Shown piece after piece: positions 1 through 7,649 of a stretch of 64,000 nucleotides of DNA; positions within the stretch are counted from its first letter, which is position 1; each line of letters starts with the position of its first letter. Under the pieces are notes generated by a model that was not told where the DNA came from, did not search any database, and was given only the letters and a program-made list of their open reading frames with translations. This DNA is from Mucilaginibacter kameinonensis (lineage in GTDB: Bacteria > Bacteroidota > Bacteroidia > Sphingobacteriales > Sphingobacteriaceae). The position numbers and the translations under genes were made by a program. The stretch spans positions 62,001 through 126,000 of the forward strand of contig NZ_RCWZ01000002.1 of assembly GCF_003675385.1 (NCBI RefSeq). The letters are read 5' to 3'.

Positions 1-2
1 AA

Positions 3-1961
3 ACTGCCGGTTCATTTAGCCAGTGGTTTCACAGGGATGTTGAAATCAGCAAACTTAAAAATTACAGAAGAGCTGATGGTACCTATACTTCATGGAATAT
101 TACCGGTCCGGATGATTTAACGCCGCACTATTGGGATAACCCTTATACCGAAGCTTATGTGAATACTTCGCTATCAAACAGCAACCGTGTGTTTGGTAAC
201 TTAACAGCTACTTACCAGTTTACTAAAGATCTTTCTTTGTCGTTAATTGCCAGGGAAGATTTGTTAAACCGTGATGATAACTCAAGGGTTGGCTCAGGTA
301 CTATCAACACCGATTCATATTCACAAAGTCAGTATACCTACAAAGAAAATAACTATGTAGCTAACTTAGCATATAGCCACAACTTTAAAGACCTTTCTGT
401 AAAAGCGGGTTTATATGCCGAAACACGTCAGGACCGTTACCTGTATACAGGTGGTAATACCAATGGCGGCCTTGCTATTCCTGAATTGTACTCGCTTGCA
501 AACTCTTTGAACGCGCCTACATCTATCAGCTACAACGGCTTATCAAGGGTGAATAGCTACTATGGCTACACCTCATTCGGTTACAAAGATTTCTTGTACC
601 TTGATTTTAACGCCCGTAACGATATTTCATCAACCTTGCCAATAAACAATAATTCATATTGGTACGGCGGTTTATCTGGCTCATTTGTGTTTACAGAGCT
701 AATGCCTAAAAATGACATTCTTAGCTTCGGTAAATTGAGGCTTTCTGCTGCAAAATTAGGTTCGGATGCTGCTCTTTATTCAATTTATCAAACGTACAAC
801 TTAAGTACTACACCGTACAGCCCTACTAAAACAGGTAGCTCACCGGTACAAACAGTACCTAATACATTACCTAATGCCGACTTGAGGCCATCACTTTCAA
901 CTTCGTATGAAATTGGTACCGAATTGCGTTTCCTGAGAGACAGGGTTAAATTTGATTTCAACTACTATACCCGTTCTCAAAAGGATCAGATCCTGCCATT
1001 GCCTATCAACGGTACATCTGGTTACTCAACTGCAGTAATCAATGCCGGCCAGATCAGGAACAGTGGTATTGAGATCAGCCTTGGTGGTACCCCGGTTAAA
1101 TCAAAAGACTTTACCTGGAATACTGATTTCAACATTTCATTTAACAGGAATAAAGTTATATCACTGTACCCTGGTTTAAATAACCTGAAAGTTACTCCTG
1201 ATGGTTTAGGTGGTTATACTGCATCTGGCGGTAACCAGGCTGCCGGTACACAAAGCTTTGGCTTTGTTGGTTCGCCAAGCTTTGGTATTAACGGTATTGT
1301 TGGTAAATCTTATGGTCAAATTATTGGCTCTGGTTTTACCCGCGACAAAAACGGAAATATCATAGTTGGTGATGACGGTTTACCTATTGTAAACAGCACA
1401 GTTAACTTGGGTAGCATGCTGCCAAGCTACACCGGTGGTTTTACCAACTCTTTCAACTACAAAAACTTCATATTAGCTTTCTCTCTTGATTTCCAGAAAG
1501 GCGGCAAATTTGTGTCAGTTACTCAACAAAACTTAAACGGTTCTGGTTTGGGTATCGAAACTGTAGGCAACAATGCTAAAGGCAATCCAAAACGTAACTC
1601 AGTTGCCGATGGTGGTGGTGTTTTAGTAGCGGGCGTTCATGAAGATGGCACTCCTAACACAACTTATGTTGAAACCCGTACTTTGTATGAGCAGGCATAT
1701 AGCCAGATTTGGGAAAAATGGACTTACGATGCTTCTTACATTAAATTAAGGGAAGTTAGCGTAGGCTACTCGTTCCCTAAAAAGATGCTGGGTAAATTAC
1801 CATTCCAAACTGCTTATTTCGGCATAACTTCTCAAAACCCATGGATGATCTATTCTAAACTTAAAGGTGTAGATCCATCTCAATTGCAAACCTCTTTCTA
1901 CGAAGGTGGTCAGTTACCAAACACAAGAAACTTAGGGTTTAACATCAAGTTAACGTTCTAA
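3..1961 (+). CDS. SusC/RagA-family TonB-dependent outer-membrane transporter, 5' end missing
   Basis: The reading frame is open from the first full codon at base 3, so the gene starts outside the window; a GTG at 159 is internal, not a start. About 652 residues of the C-terminal beta-barrel are visible, rich in alternating aromatic and polar residues, and the chain ends in Phe (KLTF), as outer-membrane barrels do. In the family, the barrel with its plug imports oligosaccharides or peptides using TonB energy and is capped by a SusD lipoprotein. The SusD gene follows after 14 bases, which fixes the family and suggests one transcript. The substrate cannot be read from the sequence. The plug and any CarboxypepD_reg-like domain lie upstream. 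Confidence 0.93.
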   Translation, partial: TAGSFSQWFHRDVEISKLKNYRRADGTYTSWNITGPDDLTPHYWDNPYTEAYVNTSLSNSNRVFGNLTATYQFTKDLSLSLIAREDLLNRDDNSRVGSGTINTDSYSQSQYTYKENNYVANLAYSHNFKDLSVKAGLYAETRQDRYLYTGGNTNGGLAIPELYSLANSLNAPTSISYNGLSRVNSYYGYTSFGYKDFLYLDFNARNDISSTLPINNNSYWYGGLSGSFVFTELMPKNDILSFGKLRLSAAKLGSDAALYSIYQTYNLSTTPYSPTKTGSSPVQTVPNTLPNADLRPSLSTSYEIGTELRFLRDRVKFDFNYYTRSQKDQILPLPINGTSGYSTAVINAGQIRNSGIEISLGGTPVKSKDFTWNTDFNISFNRNKVISLYPGLNNLKVTPDGLGGYTASGGNQAAGTQSFGFVGSPSFGINGIVGKSYGQIIGSGFTRDKNGNIIVGDDGLPIVNSTVNLGSMLPSYTGGFTNSFNYKNFILAFSLDFQKGGKFVSVTQQNLNGSGLGIETVGNNAKGNPKRNSVADGGGVLVAGVHEDGTPNTTYVETRTLYEQAYSQIWEKWTYDASYIKLREVSVGYSFPKKMLGKLPFQTAYFGITSQNPWMIYSKLKGVDPSQLQTSFYEGGQLPNTRNLGFNIKLTF

Positions 1962-1975
1962 TTAGCGCACAAATC

Positions 1976-3475
1976 ATGAAAAGAATATCTAATATTAGTA
2001 AATATATAGCTGGGGCGGGTATGATTATCCTTGCTTCGTGCAAAACCGGCGGCGACGTAAATGTTAGCCCTAACCAATCGCCTAACGTGCAGTCGGGCTA
2101 TTTGTTAACCAGCGCCCTTCAATATCTTGGAGGTGTTAGCGGTGCAGGCGCTACTACCAATATCAACTCTTTTACAGGCGAACTGTATTCACAATACCTG
2201 GCAGAAACTTTTTATACCAATGAATCATTGTTTTCATTGAAGCAATATGATTACCAGGGATATTATACCGGCCCGTTAAAAGACCTTAAAACAATCATCG
2301 ACGTTAATACCGATCCGACAAAGAAAAGTCTTGTGGCTATCACAAAGTTTGGTTCAAACGCTAATCAGATAGCCTCGGCCCGTATCCTTAGCGCTTTTAT
2401 TTTCCTTACCGTTACTGATAGGTGGGGCGATATACCATATTCACAGGCTTTAAATGGCAAATCAAATCTTTCGCCTGCATTTGATGCTCAAAAAGATGTC
2501 TATGCGGCATTGATGAAAGAACTTGACGAGGCGCAAGCTCAGTTTGATAGTGGTGCCGCAATGCCTGCACAACAAGATATCTTATTTGGTGGTAACCTTA
2601 CTAAATGGAAACATTGGGCAAATTCATTGCATGCTATTATGGCATTAAGGCTTTCGAAGGTTGATCCAAACACAGGCAAAGCTGAGTATGCTAAGGCTGT
2701 AGCCGGCGGTTTAATGACTTCTAACAGCGATAACGCTGTTTATGCCTACCTGGCCGCTCAAACTAACGAGAATCCTTATTTTACAAACTACCGTAACCGT
2801 TATGATTATGCGGTAAGCAGTTTAGTTGTTAATACGTTAACTACCCTGAATGACCCGAGGTTGCCTGTTTACGCTGCTCCGACTGTATCAAATACATATG
2901 TAGGTTTACCTTATGGTACGTATGGTGATGCCTTAGGTAATTACAGCAAAGGAACACGTAGCAAACCAGGTAACATCTCTTTAATCGGCTTAACCGTATC
3001 TAATCAGGGATCGCCAACTGTATGGACATCATATGCCCAAATCATGTTTACACAGGCAGAAGCTGCCCACCTTGGCTGGATAGCCGGTGGTGACGGCGCC
3101 GCTGCTGATTACTATAATAAAGGTGTAGCTGCATCATTGGAACAAAACGGTGTTAGTACTACTAACGAATCCGCTTATCTTGCGCAGGCAGCAGTTCAGT
3201 TTTCGGCTGCAACAGCTATGGATCAGATCATGACCCAAAAATGGATTGCCGGTTTCTTAGGCAATGGTTGGGAGTCATGGGCAGAGTACCGTCGTACAGG
3301 TTTGCCTAAATTGCTTGATCCGGTTCCTGGTTCATTGAGCCCGGGCCAGAAAATTCCACGCAGGCAACAATATCCGCAAACAGAAAGTGATCTTAACACG
3401 GCTAATTACAATGCTGTAATTGCCCGTCAGGGTCCGGATGCACTTAATACAAGGGTATATTGGGATAAACAATAA
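1976..3475 (+). CDS. SusD/RagB-like nutrient-binding outer-membrane lipoprotein
   Basis: This 499-residue protein begins with a lipoprotein signal (hydrophobic stretch, lipobox LASC, acylated Cys at residue 22). The rest is Ala/Tyr-rich and helical, with typical SusD features: the segment around DRWGDIPY near residue 150, and C-terminal QKWIAGF and EYRRTG motifs. The length and these motifs point to the SusD-like group of nutrient-binding lipoproteins (SusD/RagB superfamily). It would sit on the cell surface over the SusC pore encoded just upstream and hold the ligand. No glycoside hydrolase, peptidase or sensor gene adjoins within the window, so the substrate is unknown. Confidence 0.92.
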   Translation: MKRISNISKYIAGAGMIILASCKTGGDVNVSPNQSPNVQSGYLLTSALQYLGGVSGAGATTNINSFTGELYSQYLAETFYTNESLFSLKQYDYQGYYTGPLKDLKTIIDVNTDPTKKSLVAITKFGSNANQIASARILSAFIFLTVTDRWGDIPYSQALNGKSNLSPAFDAQKDVYAALMKELDEAQAQFDSGAAMPAQQDILFGGNLTKWKHWANSLHAIMALRLSKVDPNTGKAEYAKAVAGGLMTSNSDNAVYAYLAAQTNENPYFTNYRNRYDYAVSSLVVNTLTTLNDPRLPVYAAPTVSNTYVGLPYGTYGDALGNYSKGTRSKPGNISLIGLTVSNQGSPTVWTSYAQIMFTQAEAAHLGWIAGGDGAAADYYNKGVAASLEQNGVSTTNESAYLAQAAVQFSAATAMDQIMTQKWIAGFLGNGWESWAEYRRTGLPKLLDPVPGSLSPGQKIPRRQQYPQTESDLNTANYNAVIARQGPDALNTRVYWDKQ

Positions 3476-3498
3476 TTATTGAATCCAAAGTATATTTA

Positions 3499-3535
3499 AA
3501 ACAACAAAGGCTGCCATTGGCGGCCTTTGTTGTTT
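3499..3535 (+). terminator. Hairpin terminator after the susCD pair
   Basis: A perfect 13-bp inverted repeat (AAACAACAAAGGC at 3499-3511, its complement at 3523-3535) with an 11-base loop lies 24 bases after the SusD stop codon. The stem ends in TTGTTGTTT, so the T-tract is imperfect. It probably ends the susCD transcript. Confidence 0.7.
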
Positions 3536-3647
3536 ATTAACGTTTCGAGGTGGGAGTTCAGGGGGAGAGACCATTCAGATTTAAGACTATTTAACAAATA
3601 GCGTTTATTAAACAGGCTATCTTAGTTTATATAATCTTAAACCTTTC

Positions 3648-5090
3648 ATGAAAATCAAATTTATCTTGCCCTTGTTCTTCCTTTTTCTATTTCGCAATCC
3701 AATTATTGCTCAGCAAAAACAGCCCGTTATTAAAATTGATAACACGGTGAAGGTTAATAAGCATCCGGTTTCACGCGGTTTTCTCAAGGTATCCGACTTA
3801 AAACACGGAAATAATGAAGTGACTATATCCGGTAAACTTGTAAACTTTAACGACCGGGCTATATTATTCGATTATTCTGAACTATCATATTTAAAGCCTT
3901 TTGAGAGTAACCTGCAGATCATGCCTGATACGAACGGGTATTTCTCTTTCAAATTCAATTTAAAGGAAGCTAACTATTTTTTTCTGGGACGAAATGAGCT
4001 TTATCTTTCGCCGGGTGATGTGCTGAATGTGGTTGTGGATTACAGCGCACCCGAGAAATCCGTATTTCATGGTGCTGGAGCCGAGGCCGATGATTATCTG
4101 AAGACTGTACCGTTCCCCAAATCAGGTTCGTATTTGAATGGAGGCCTTAATATAAGAGGTACGCTAAGGCAAACGCTGGATACGGTTTTGCAATTAGCCC
4201 AGGCACGGCATGATAAACTTAAAGCTACCAAAAAGCTGCCAAAGGATTTTGCTGATATTGAAAAGGCACGTATAGAAGCCGACCTGTTTAGCAGTTTTAA
4301 ATTATTAGCAGGCTTTTATATCAGAAGAAACAAAGTACCTGATAATGAAAGGGACTCTGTGTTTGCTGAATCAAAAAAGCTGCTTGATCCCTTATGGGAT
4401 AAATTTGCTGTAAATCTGATGAAAGTCGAAAATCTCAAACTTGAAGCATTCAGAAGCAATTATTACAGCATCCTCGATAGTTATAAAAGAAATCAAACCC
4501 CTGTTGACGCCCGGATAAAAGACTGGCAATATGCTTATGAGTTGGTTTATGAGATAAATCACATTGATGATAAAAAAGTGTTGGCTACCTTTCTACCTAA
4601 AATAGATTCGATAAAGAATAGCCGGTACAGGGAAGCAGCCCGCGAAACACTTAGCAACAAGCTGGAATTTACTACCGGAGATCTGGCTGAGGATTTTACC
4701 GCTATTGACGCCGATAACCGGCCGGTAAAACTGAGTAGTTTAAAAGGCAAGGTTATCTATATTGATCTTTGGGCTACATGGTGCGGCCCGTGTCTTGAAG
4801 AGATGCCCTACTTTGAAAAATTAAAAAAACAATATGATGGCAACCCGGATATCGCATTCATGGCACTGAGTGTATACGACAATAAAAAGCTATGGAAAGA
4901 TTATTTAAAAAGAACTAATGCAAAAGGTATGCAGCTATTTGCAGATATCATAGCGTTAAAGCCTTACAAAGTACTATCAGTTCCACGAACTGTAGTTATT
5001 GATAAAAATTTTAAAGCGATGATGCTTTATGGTCCACTGCCTTCAAATCCTGGCTTGAAAGATTATTTAGACGCACTTTTAAAGAAATGA
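3648..5090 (+). CDS. Exported TlpA-like thioredoxin-fold disulfide protein
   Basis: The 480-residue protein starts with a signal peptide (hydrophobic run to about residue 20, ending IIAQQ). The first 340 residues hold a beta-rich segment like the DUF4369-type N-terminal domains of Bacteroidota and a charged helical region. The last 140 residues are an AhpC/TSA-TlpA thioredoxin domain with the active-site motif WCGPC (Cys379 and Cys382) and a cis-Pro segment VPRTVVID. Such proteins reduce disulfides in the periplasm or outer envelope. The target is unknown. The gene stands apart from the susCD pair by a terminator and 113 more bases, so it probably has its own promoter. Confidence 0.85.
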   Translation: MKIKFILPLFFLFLFRNPIIAQQKQPVIKIDNTVKVNKHPVSRGFLKVSDLKHGNNEVTISGKLVNFNDRAILFDYSELSYLKPFESNLQIMPDTNGYFSFKFNLKEANYFFLGRNELYLSPGDVLNVVVDYSAPEKSVFHGAGAEADDYLKTVPFPKSGSYLNGGLNIRGTLRQTLDTVLQLAQARHDKLKATKKLPKDFADIEKARIEADLFSSFKLLAGFYIRRNKVPDNERDSVFAESKKLLDPLWDKFAVNLMKVENLKLEAFRSNYYSILDSYKRNQTPVDARIKDWQYAYELVYEINHIDDKKVLATFLPKIDSIKNSRYREAARETLSNKLEFTTGDLAEDFTAIDADNRPVKLSSLKGKVIYIDLWATWCGPCLEEMPYFEKLKKQYDGNPDIAFMALSVYDNKKLWKDYLKRTNAKGMQLFADIIALKPYKVLSVPRTVVIDKNFKAMMLYGPLPSNPGLKDYLDALLKK

Positions 5091-5155
5091 TTGTAGAAAT
5101 TGCTCACAGAGCCGGGGGATAATCTTCAGAATCGAAAAATAAATCCTGCTCTCTC

Positions 5156-5186
5156 TTTGATATTCAAAACATTGTGATTATCTTTG
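5156..5186 (+). promoter_or_regulatory. rpsU promoter (TTTG-19 nt-TATCTTTG)
   Basis: TTTG at 5156-5159 and TATCTTTG at 5179-5186 match the Bacteroidota sigma-factor consensus (TTTG at -33, TAnnTTTG at -7) exactly, with 19 bases between. Transcription should start near 5190-5193, leaving a leader of only about 25 bases before the rpsU start codon. Confidence 0.8.
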
Positions 5187-5195
5187 CCCTCCCTT

Positions 5196-5205
5196 GAAAG
5201 GAGGT
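5196..5205 (+). promoter_or_regulatory. Strong Shine-Dalgarno sequence of rpsU
   Basis: GAAAGGAGGT is a 10-base match to the complement of the usual 16S 3' end and lies 12 bases before the chosen ATG at 5218. This is exceptional here, because most genes in this window lack any SD. It supports the ATG at 5218 over the in-frame TTG at 5194, which would place the SD inside the gene. Confidence 0.8.
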
Positions 5206-5217
5206 ATTTTAGGAATT

Positions 5218-5409
5218 ATGATCATTATTAACGTAAAAGACGGCGAATCATTAGACAAAGCATTGAAACGCTTCAAAAAGAAATTCGAAAAAACAGGTGT
5301 TTTAAGAGAACTACGTAGTCGTCAGGCTTTCGAAAAAAAATCTGTAACCCGTCGTCATGTTGTTAAACATGCTATCTACAAACAGACATTGAATCAAGAA
5401 ACTGTTTAA
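5218..5409 (+). CDS. rpsU: 30S ribosomal protein bS21
   Basis: A 63-residue basic protein starting MIIINVKDGESLDKALKRF, the classic bS21 N-terminus. It binds the 30S subunit close to the 3' end of 16S rRNA. In Bacteroidota ribosomes, bS21 with bS18 and bS6 buries the anti-SD tail, which explains why mRNAs of this phylum rarely use SD pairing (established for Flavobacterium). Start chosen at 5218 because of the conserved N-terminus and the SD upstream; a frame-extending TTG at 5194 is rejected. The strong SD suggests autoregulation: a ribosome lacking bS21 exposes its anti-SD and translates this mRNA best. A terminator follows, directly before the xer gene. Confidence 0.97.
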   Translation: MIIINVKDGESLDKALKRFKKKFEKTGVLRELRSRQAFEKKSVTRRHVVKHAIYKQTLNQETV

Positions 5410-5443
5410 TTGTAAAATTTTATAGTTTTCTTAACACTATATT

Positions 5444-5489
5444 AAAACTATTTGTACATTCATAATCCCGGATGTATAAATAGTTTTTT
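5444..5489 (+). terminator. rpsU terminator abutting the xer start codon
   Basis: A 16-bp stem with one G-U pair (5444-5459 with 5472-5487) closes a 12-base loop and runs into a T-tract that ends at 5489, one base before the ATG of the recombinase gene. It looks like a Rho-independent terminator; any read-through mRNA would carry a hairpin over the start region of the next gene. Confidence 0.75.
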
Positions 5490-6401
5490 ATGTTTTTAGA
5501 GCGTTTTATCCAGTACATCAAGTATGAAAAGCGGTATTCAGTCCATACTGTGTCCGCGTATCAGTCAGACCTGGATCAGTTTGTGCGCTTTTTAAACAAT
5601 CCCGGCGGCGCCGATCCTACGCCCGAGCCGGTTATCACCCATCCATCGCAGGTAAGCTATCATGACATCCGTAACTGGATGGTTGAGCTTCTTGACCAAA
5701 AACTTACTGGCCGTTCGGTTAACCGTAAAATGGCTACGTTGCGCAAATACTTTAAATTTTTACTGCAGGAAGGCATTGTTGAAACTAATCCAACATCGCG
5801 TATCCATTCACAAAAAATTGCTAAAACCCTGCCCGTGGTGGTTGAAGATGCTCGCCTAACAAAAATGTTAGATAGCGATGACGTTTTTACAAACGACTTT
5901 CCGGGGCTGCGCGATAAGCTTGTTATTGAGATGTTGTTTGGCACCGGTATACGCCTTGCCGAATTGTTAGGCGTTAAAGAACAGGATCTTAACCTTGATG
6001 GGGGAGTAGTGAAGGTATTGGGGAAACGTAATAAGGAACGTATCATCCCTATCAATAATGAGCTGAAGATCCTGCTGCCCCAATATTTGGAGTTAAAGAA
6101 AAATCAAAATTTTAATAACAATTCCTTTACATTTATCGTTACAAATAAAGGAGCCGATGCTTATCCGAAATTGATTTATTTAATAGTGCAGAAATATCTC
6201 TCCAACATATCAACTCAAAATAAACGGAGCCCTCACGTGCTCAGGCACACGTTTGCAACCACCATGCTAAACAACGGGGCCGACTTAAATTCAATTAAAG
6301 AACTTTTGGGTCACGCTAACCTCAGTGCCACCCAAATTTACACGCACAACTCAGTTGAACGACTAAAATCTATTTATAAACTCGCCCATCCAAAGGCTTA
6401 A
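5490..6401 (+). CDS. xerC: Xer-type tyrosine recombinase
   Basis: The 303-residue protein has the N-terminal SAM-like core-binding domain (about residues 1-105) and a C-terminal phage-integrase catalytic domain. All catalytic residues are visible: Arg155 (GTGIRLAEL), Lys179 region, His249 and Arg252 (HVLRHTF), His275 (LLGHANL) and the nucleophile Tyr284 (TQIYTH). Length and motifs match XerC/XerD, which resolve chromosome dimers at dif with FtsK. Position between rpsU and hpf, rather than beside mobile DNA, marks it as a housekeeping Xer. Whether it is the C or D partner cannot be decided here. The start codon follows a T-tract directly and has no SD. Confidence 0.92.
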   Translation: MFLERFIQYIKYEKRYSVHTVSAYQSDLDQFVRFLNNPGGADPTPEPVITHPSQVSYHDIRNWMVELLDQKLTGRSVNRKMATLRKYFKFLLQEGIVETNPTSRIHSQKIAKTLPVVVEDARLTKMLDSDDVFTNDFPGLRDKLVIEMLFGTGIRLAELLGVKEQDLNLDGGVVKVLGKRNKERIIPINNELKILLPQYLELKKNQNFNNNSFTFIVTNKGADAYPKLIYLIVQKYLSNISTQNKRSPHVLRHTFATTMLNNGADLNSIKELLGHANLSATQIYTHNSVERLKSIYKLAHPKA

Positions 6402-6410
6402 AAAGGAGGA
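6401..6410 (+). promoter_or_regulatory. Shine-Dalgarno sequence of hpf
   Basis: AAAAGGAGGA overlaps the xer stop codon by one base and lies just 3 bases before the ATG at 6414. With that of rpsU it is the only strong SD I found in the window. Confidence 0.75.
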
Positions 6411-6413
6411 AAC

Positions 6414-6761
6414 ATGAAAATTACAGTGCAGTCAATTCATTTCACCGCAGACAGGAAACTTTTAGATTTTATTCAGAAAAAGGCAGATAAGCTTGATACG
6501 TTTTATGATCATATTATTAGCGGTGAAGTTTACTTAAAGCTTGAGAATGTGGAAGATGAATGTAATAAGATAACGGAGATCAAATTATTGCTACCAGGAA
6601 ACCAGATCTTCGCTAAAGAGAAATGTAAGAGTTTTGAGGAAGCTACCGACCTGGCAGTTGAGAGCCTGAGGAAGCAAATTGAGAAGCATAAACAAAAGAA
6701 AGCCATTGCTGACGCTACGGCCAAAAAAGCTGTTTTAACGGCAGCAGAGGACGGTTTTTAG
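6414..6761 (+). CDS. hpf: Ribosome hibernation-promoting factor (HPF/RaiA family)
   Basis: A 115-residue protein with the N-terminal pattern MKITVQSIHFTADRKLLDFI and the central KLENV..NKITEIKLLLPG strands of the sigma-54 modulation/S30EA family. Its size fits the short HPF/YfiA form, without the long dimerising C-terminal domain. The family binds the 30S decoding channel and silences ribosomes in slow growth. It starts 12 bases after the xer stop codon with a strong SD between, so it is probably co-transcribed but separately translated. The Lys-rich tail (EKHKQKKA) may add rRNA contacts. A strong terminator follows. Confidence 0.93.
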   Translation: MKITVQSIHFTADRKLLDFIQKKADKLDTFYDHIISGEVYLKLENVEDECNKITEIKLLLPGNQIFAKEKCKSFEEATDLAVESLRKQIEKHKQKKAIADATAKKAVLTAAEDGF

Positions 6762-6787
6762 TGATATAGAGGGGCTTACATTGAGCC

Positions 6788-6823
6788 AAATTCGGCAGGT
6801 TTTTAGCCTGCCGAATTTTTTTT
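6788..6823 (+). terminator. Rho-independent terminator after hpf
   Basis: A 12-bp perfect stem (AAATTCGGCAGG at 6788-6799, complement at 6807-6818) with a 7-base loop is followed by a run of T to 6823. Confidence 0.9.
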
Positions 6824-6831
6824 ATAAAAAA

Positions 6832-6862
6832 TTTTGACGTGGTGTTATTTTTTGTAGATTTG
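6832..6862 (+). promoter_or_regulatory. Upstream promoter of the tRNA-tuf block
   Basis: TTTTG at 6832-6836, 18 bases, then TAGATTTG at 6855-6862: an exact match to the Bacteroidota -33/-7 pattern. It sits right after the hpf terminator, as expected for the start of the tRNA-tuf operon. The transcribed leader holds CCCTTTCGGGG and GAGG/CCTC pairs that may fold. Confidence 0.7.
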
Positions 6863-6936
6863 CAGTCCCTTTCGGGGAGGTATTTAACGCCTCAAAAAAA
6901 AGTTAAAATAGTTCTTTAAAATATCAAAAAGCTTAT

Positions 6937-6944
6937 TACTTTTG
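6937..6944 (+). promoter_or_regulatory. Second -7 element (TACTTTTG) before the tRNA block
   Basis: TACTTTTG fits TAnnTTTG and is followed by CGCTCCG, like the rpsU start region (TATCTTTG then CCCTCCC). The -33 side is weak (TTCTTT near 6912). This would give a tandem promoter 82 bases below the first. Confidence 0.5.
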
Positions 6945-7004
6945 CGCTCCGTTACCGAAAGCCACATACGGTTTAAAATAACGAAAAGGCAAATTTAAAT
7001 ATAA

Positions 7005-7077
<73 letters not shown>

Positions 7078-7143
7078 CAGTTTTTTTCGGAAAGATAATG
7101 TTTAGCTTCAATTTTGGACATTGTTAATCCGGGATAAACTACT

Positions 7144-7224
7144 GGGGGGATACCAGAGCGGTCAAATGGGACGGACTGTAAATCCGTTGCTTCGGCTACG
7201 AAGGTTCGAATCCTTCTCCCCCCA
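7144..7224 (+). tRNA. tRNA-Tyr (anticodon GTA)
   Basis: Eighty-one bases with the long variable arm of type II tRNAs. Acceptor GGGGGGA/TCCCCCC, anticodon loop CTGTAAA with anticodon GTA, T stem GAAGG/CCTTC, discriminator A. Confidence 0.96.
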
Positions 7225-7230
7225 CATATT

Positions 7231-7291
7231 AAGTAGGCAGTTTATAGTTCGCGGTTAGTATAAAGCTAACGGGATTGTAAACTGCTGACTT
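7231..7291 (+). repeat. Partial 7-bp-unit inverted array between tRNA-Tyr and tRNA-Gly
   Basis: Three units spaced 7 bases apart (CAGTTTA, TAGTTCG, CGGTTAG from 7238) are followed by an opposite arm. GCAGTTTA at 7237-7244 pairs perfectly with 7278-7285, and GTTAG/CTAAC pair inside. It resembles the arrays at other gene junctions but is shorter. The rest of the spacer to 7363 shows nothing recognisable. Confidence 0.5.
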
Positions 7292-7363
7292 GATTAAGGA
7301 GGTTTGAGGAATGGACTTTTGGTACTTAGAAGGTATAAAAAAAACAAACCAAAAGCTTAACAA

Positions 7364-7436
7364 GCGGAAGTAGCTCAGTTGGTAGAGCGATAGCCTTCCA
7401 AGCTATAGGTCGCGAGTTCGAACCTCGTCTTCCGCT
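7364..7436 (+). tRNA. tRNA-Gly (anticodon TCC)
   Basis: Seventy-three bases; acceptor GCGGAAG/CTTCCGC, anticodon stem ATAGC/GCTAT with loop CTTCCAA (anticodon TCC), T loop TTCGAAC, discriminator T. Confidence 0.96.
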
Positions 7437-7507
7437 CAGTTACAGGTAGCAGTAAGAAGTTTGCAGTAAAAAGCAATTGCGAGCGAAGAACTGGCAACTG
7501 CAAAATA
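7437..7507 (+). repeat. 7-bp-unit array between tRNA-Gly and tRNA-Thr
   Basis: Six contiguous 7-base units from 7437 share AG(T) at the same phase (for example AGTAAGA, AGTTTGC, AGTAAAA). An opposite arm (AGAACTG, GCAACTG) follows at 7487-7500. The array begins at the base after the tRNA-Gly discriminator. Confidence 0.6.
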
Positions 7508-7517
7508 AAAAAAATAA

Positions 7518-7589
<72 letters not shown>

Positions 7590-7649
7590 CGGTGTTATTG
7601 AAACATTACATATAAAGTTAAAATTAACCTACAAAATAATTTATAGATC

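Noticed and set aside
159..1961. GTG at 159 as the start of the SusC-like gene
   Set aside because: The frame is open to the window edge with SusC-like sequence upstream, so the gene is truncated, not short.
5194..5217. TTG start eight codons before rpsU
   Set aside because: It would place the SD inside the gene; bS21 starts at the MIIINV sequence.
5490..6401. Integrase of a mobile island next to tRNA genes
   Set aside because: The recombinase has Xer length and sits in the conserved rpsU-hpf setting; no attachment repeats or phage genes were seen around the tRNAs.
7231..7507. CRISPR array among the tRNA spacers
   Set aside because: The units are 7 bases, contiguous and degenerate, without unique spacers, and no cas gene is near.
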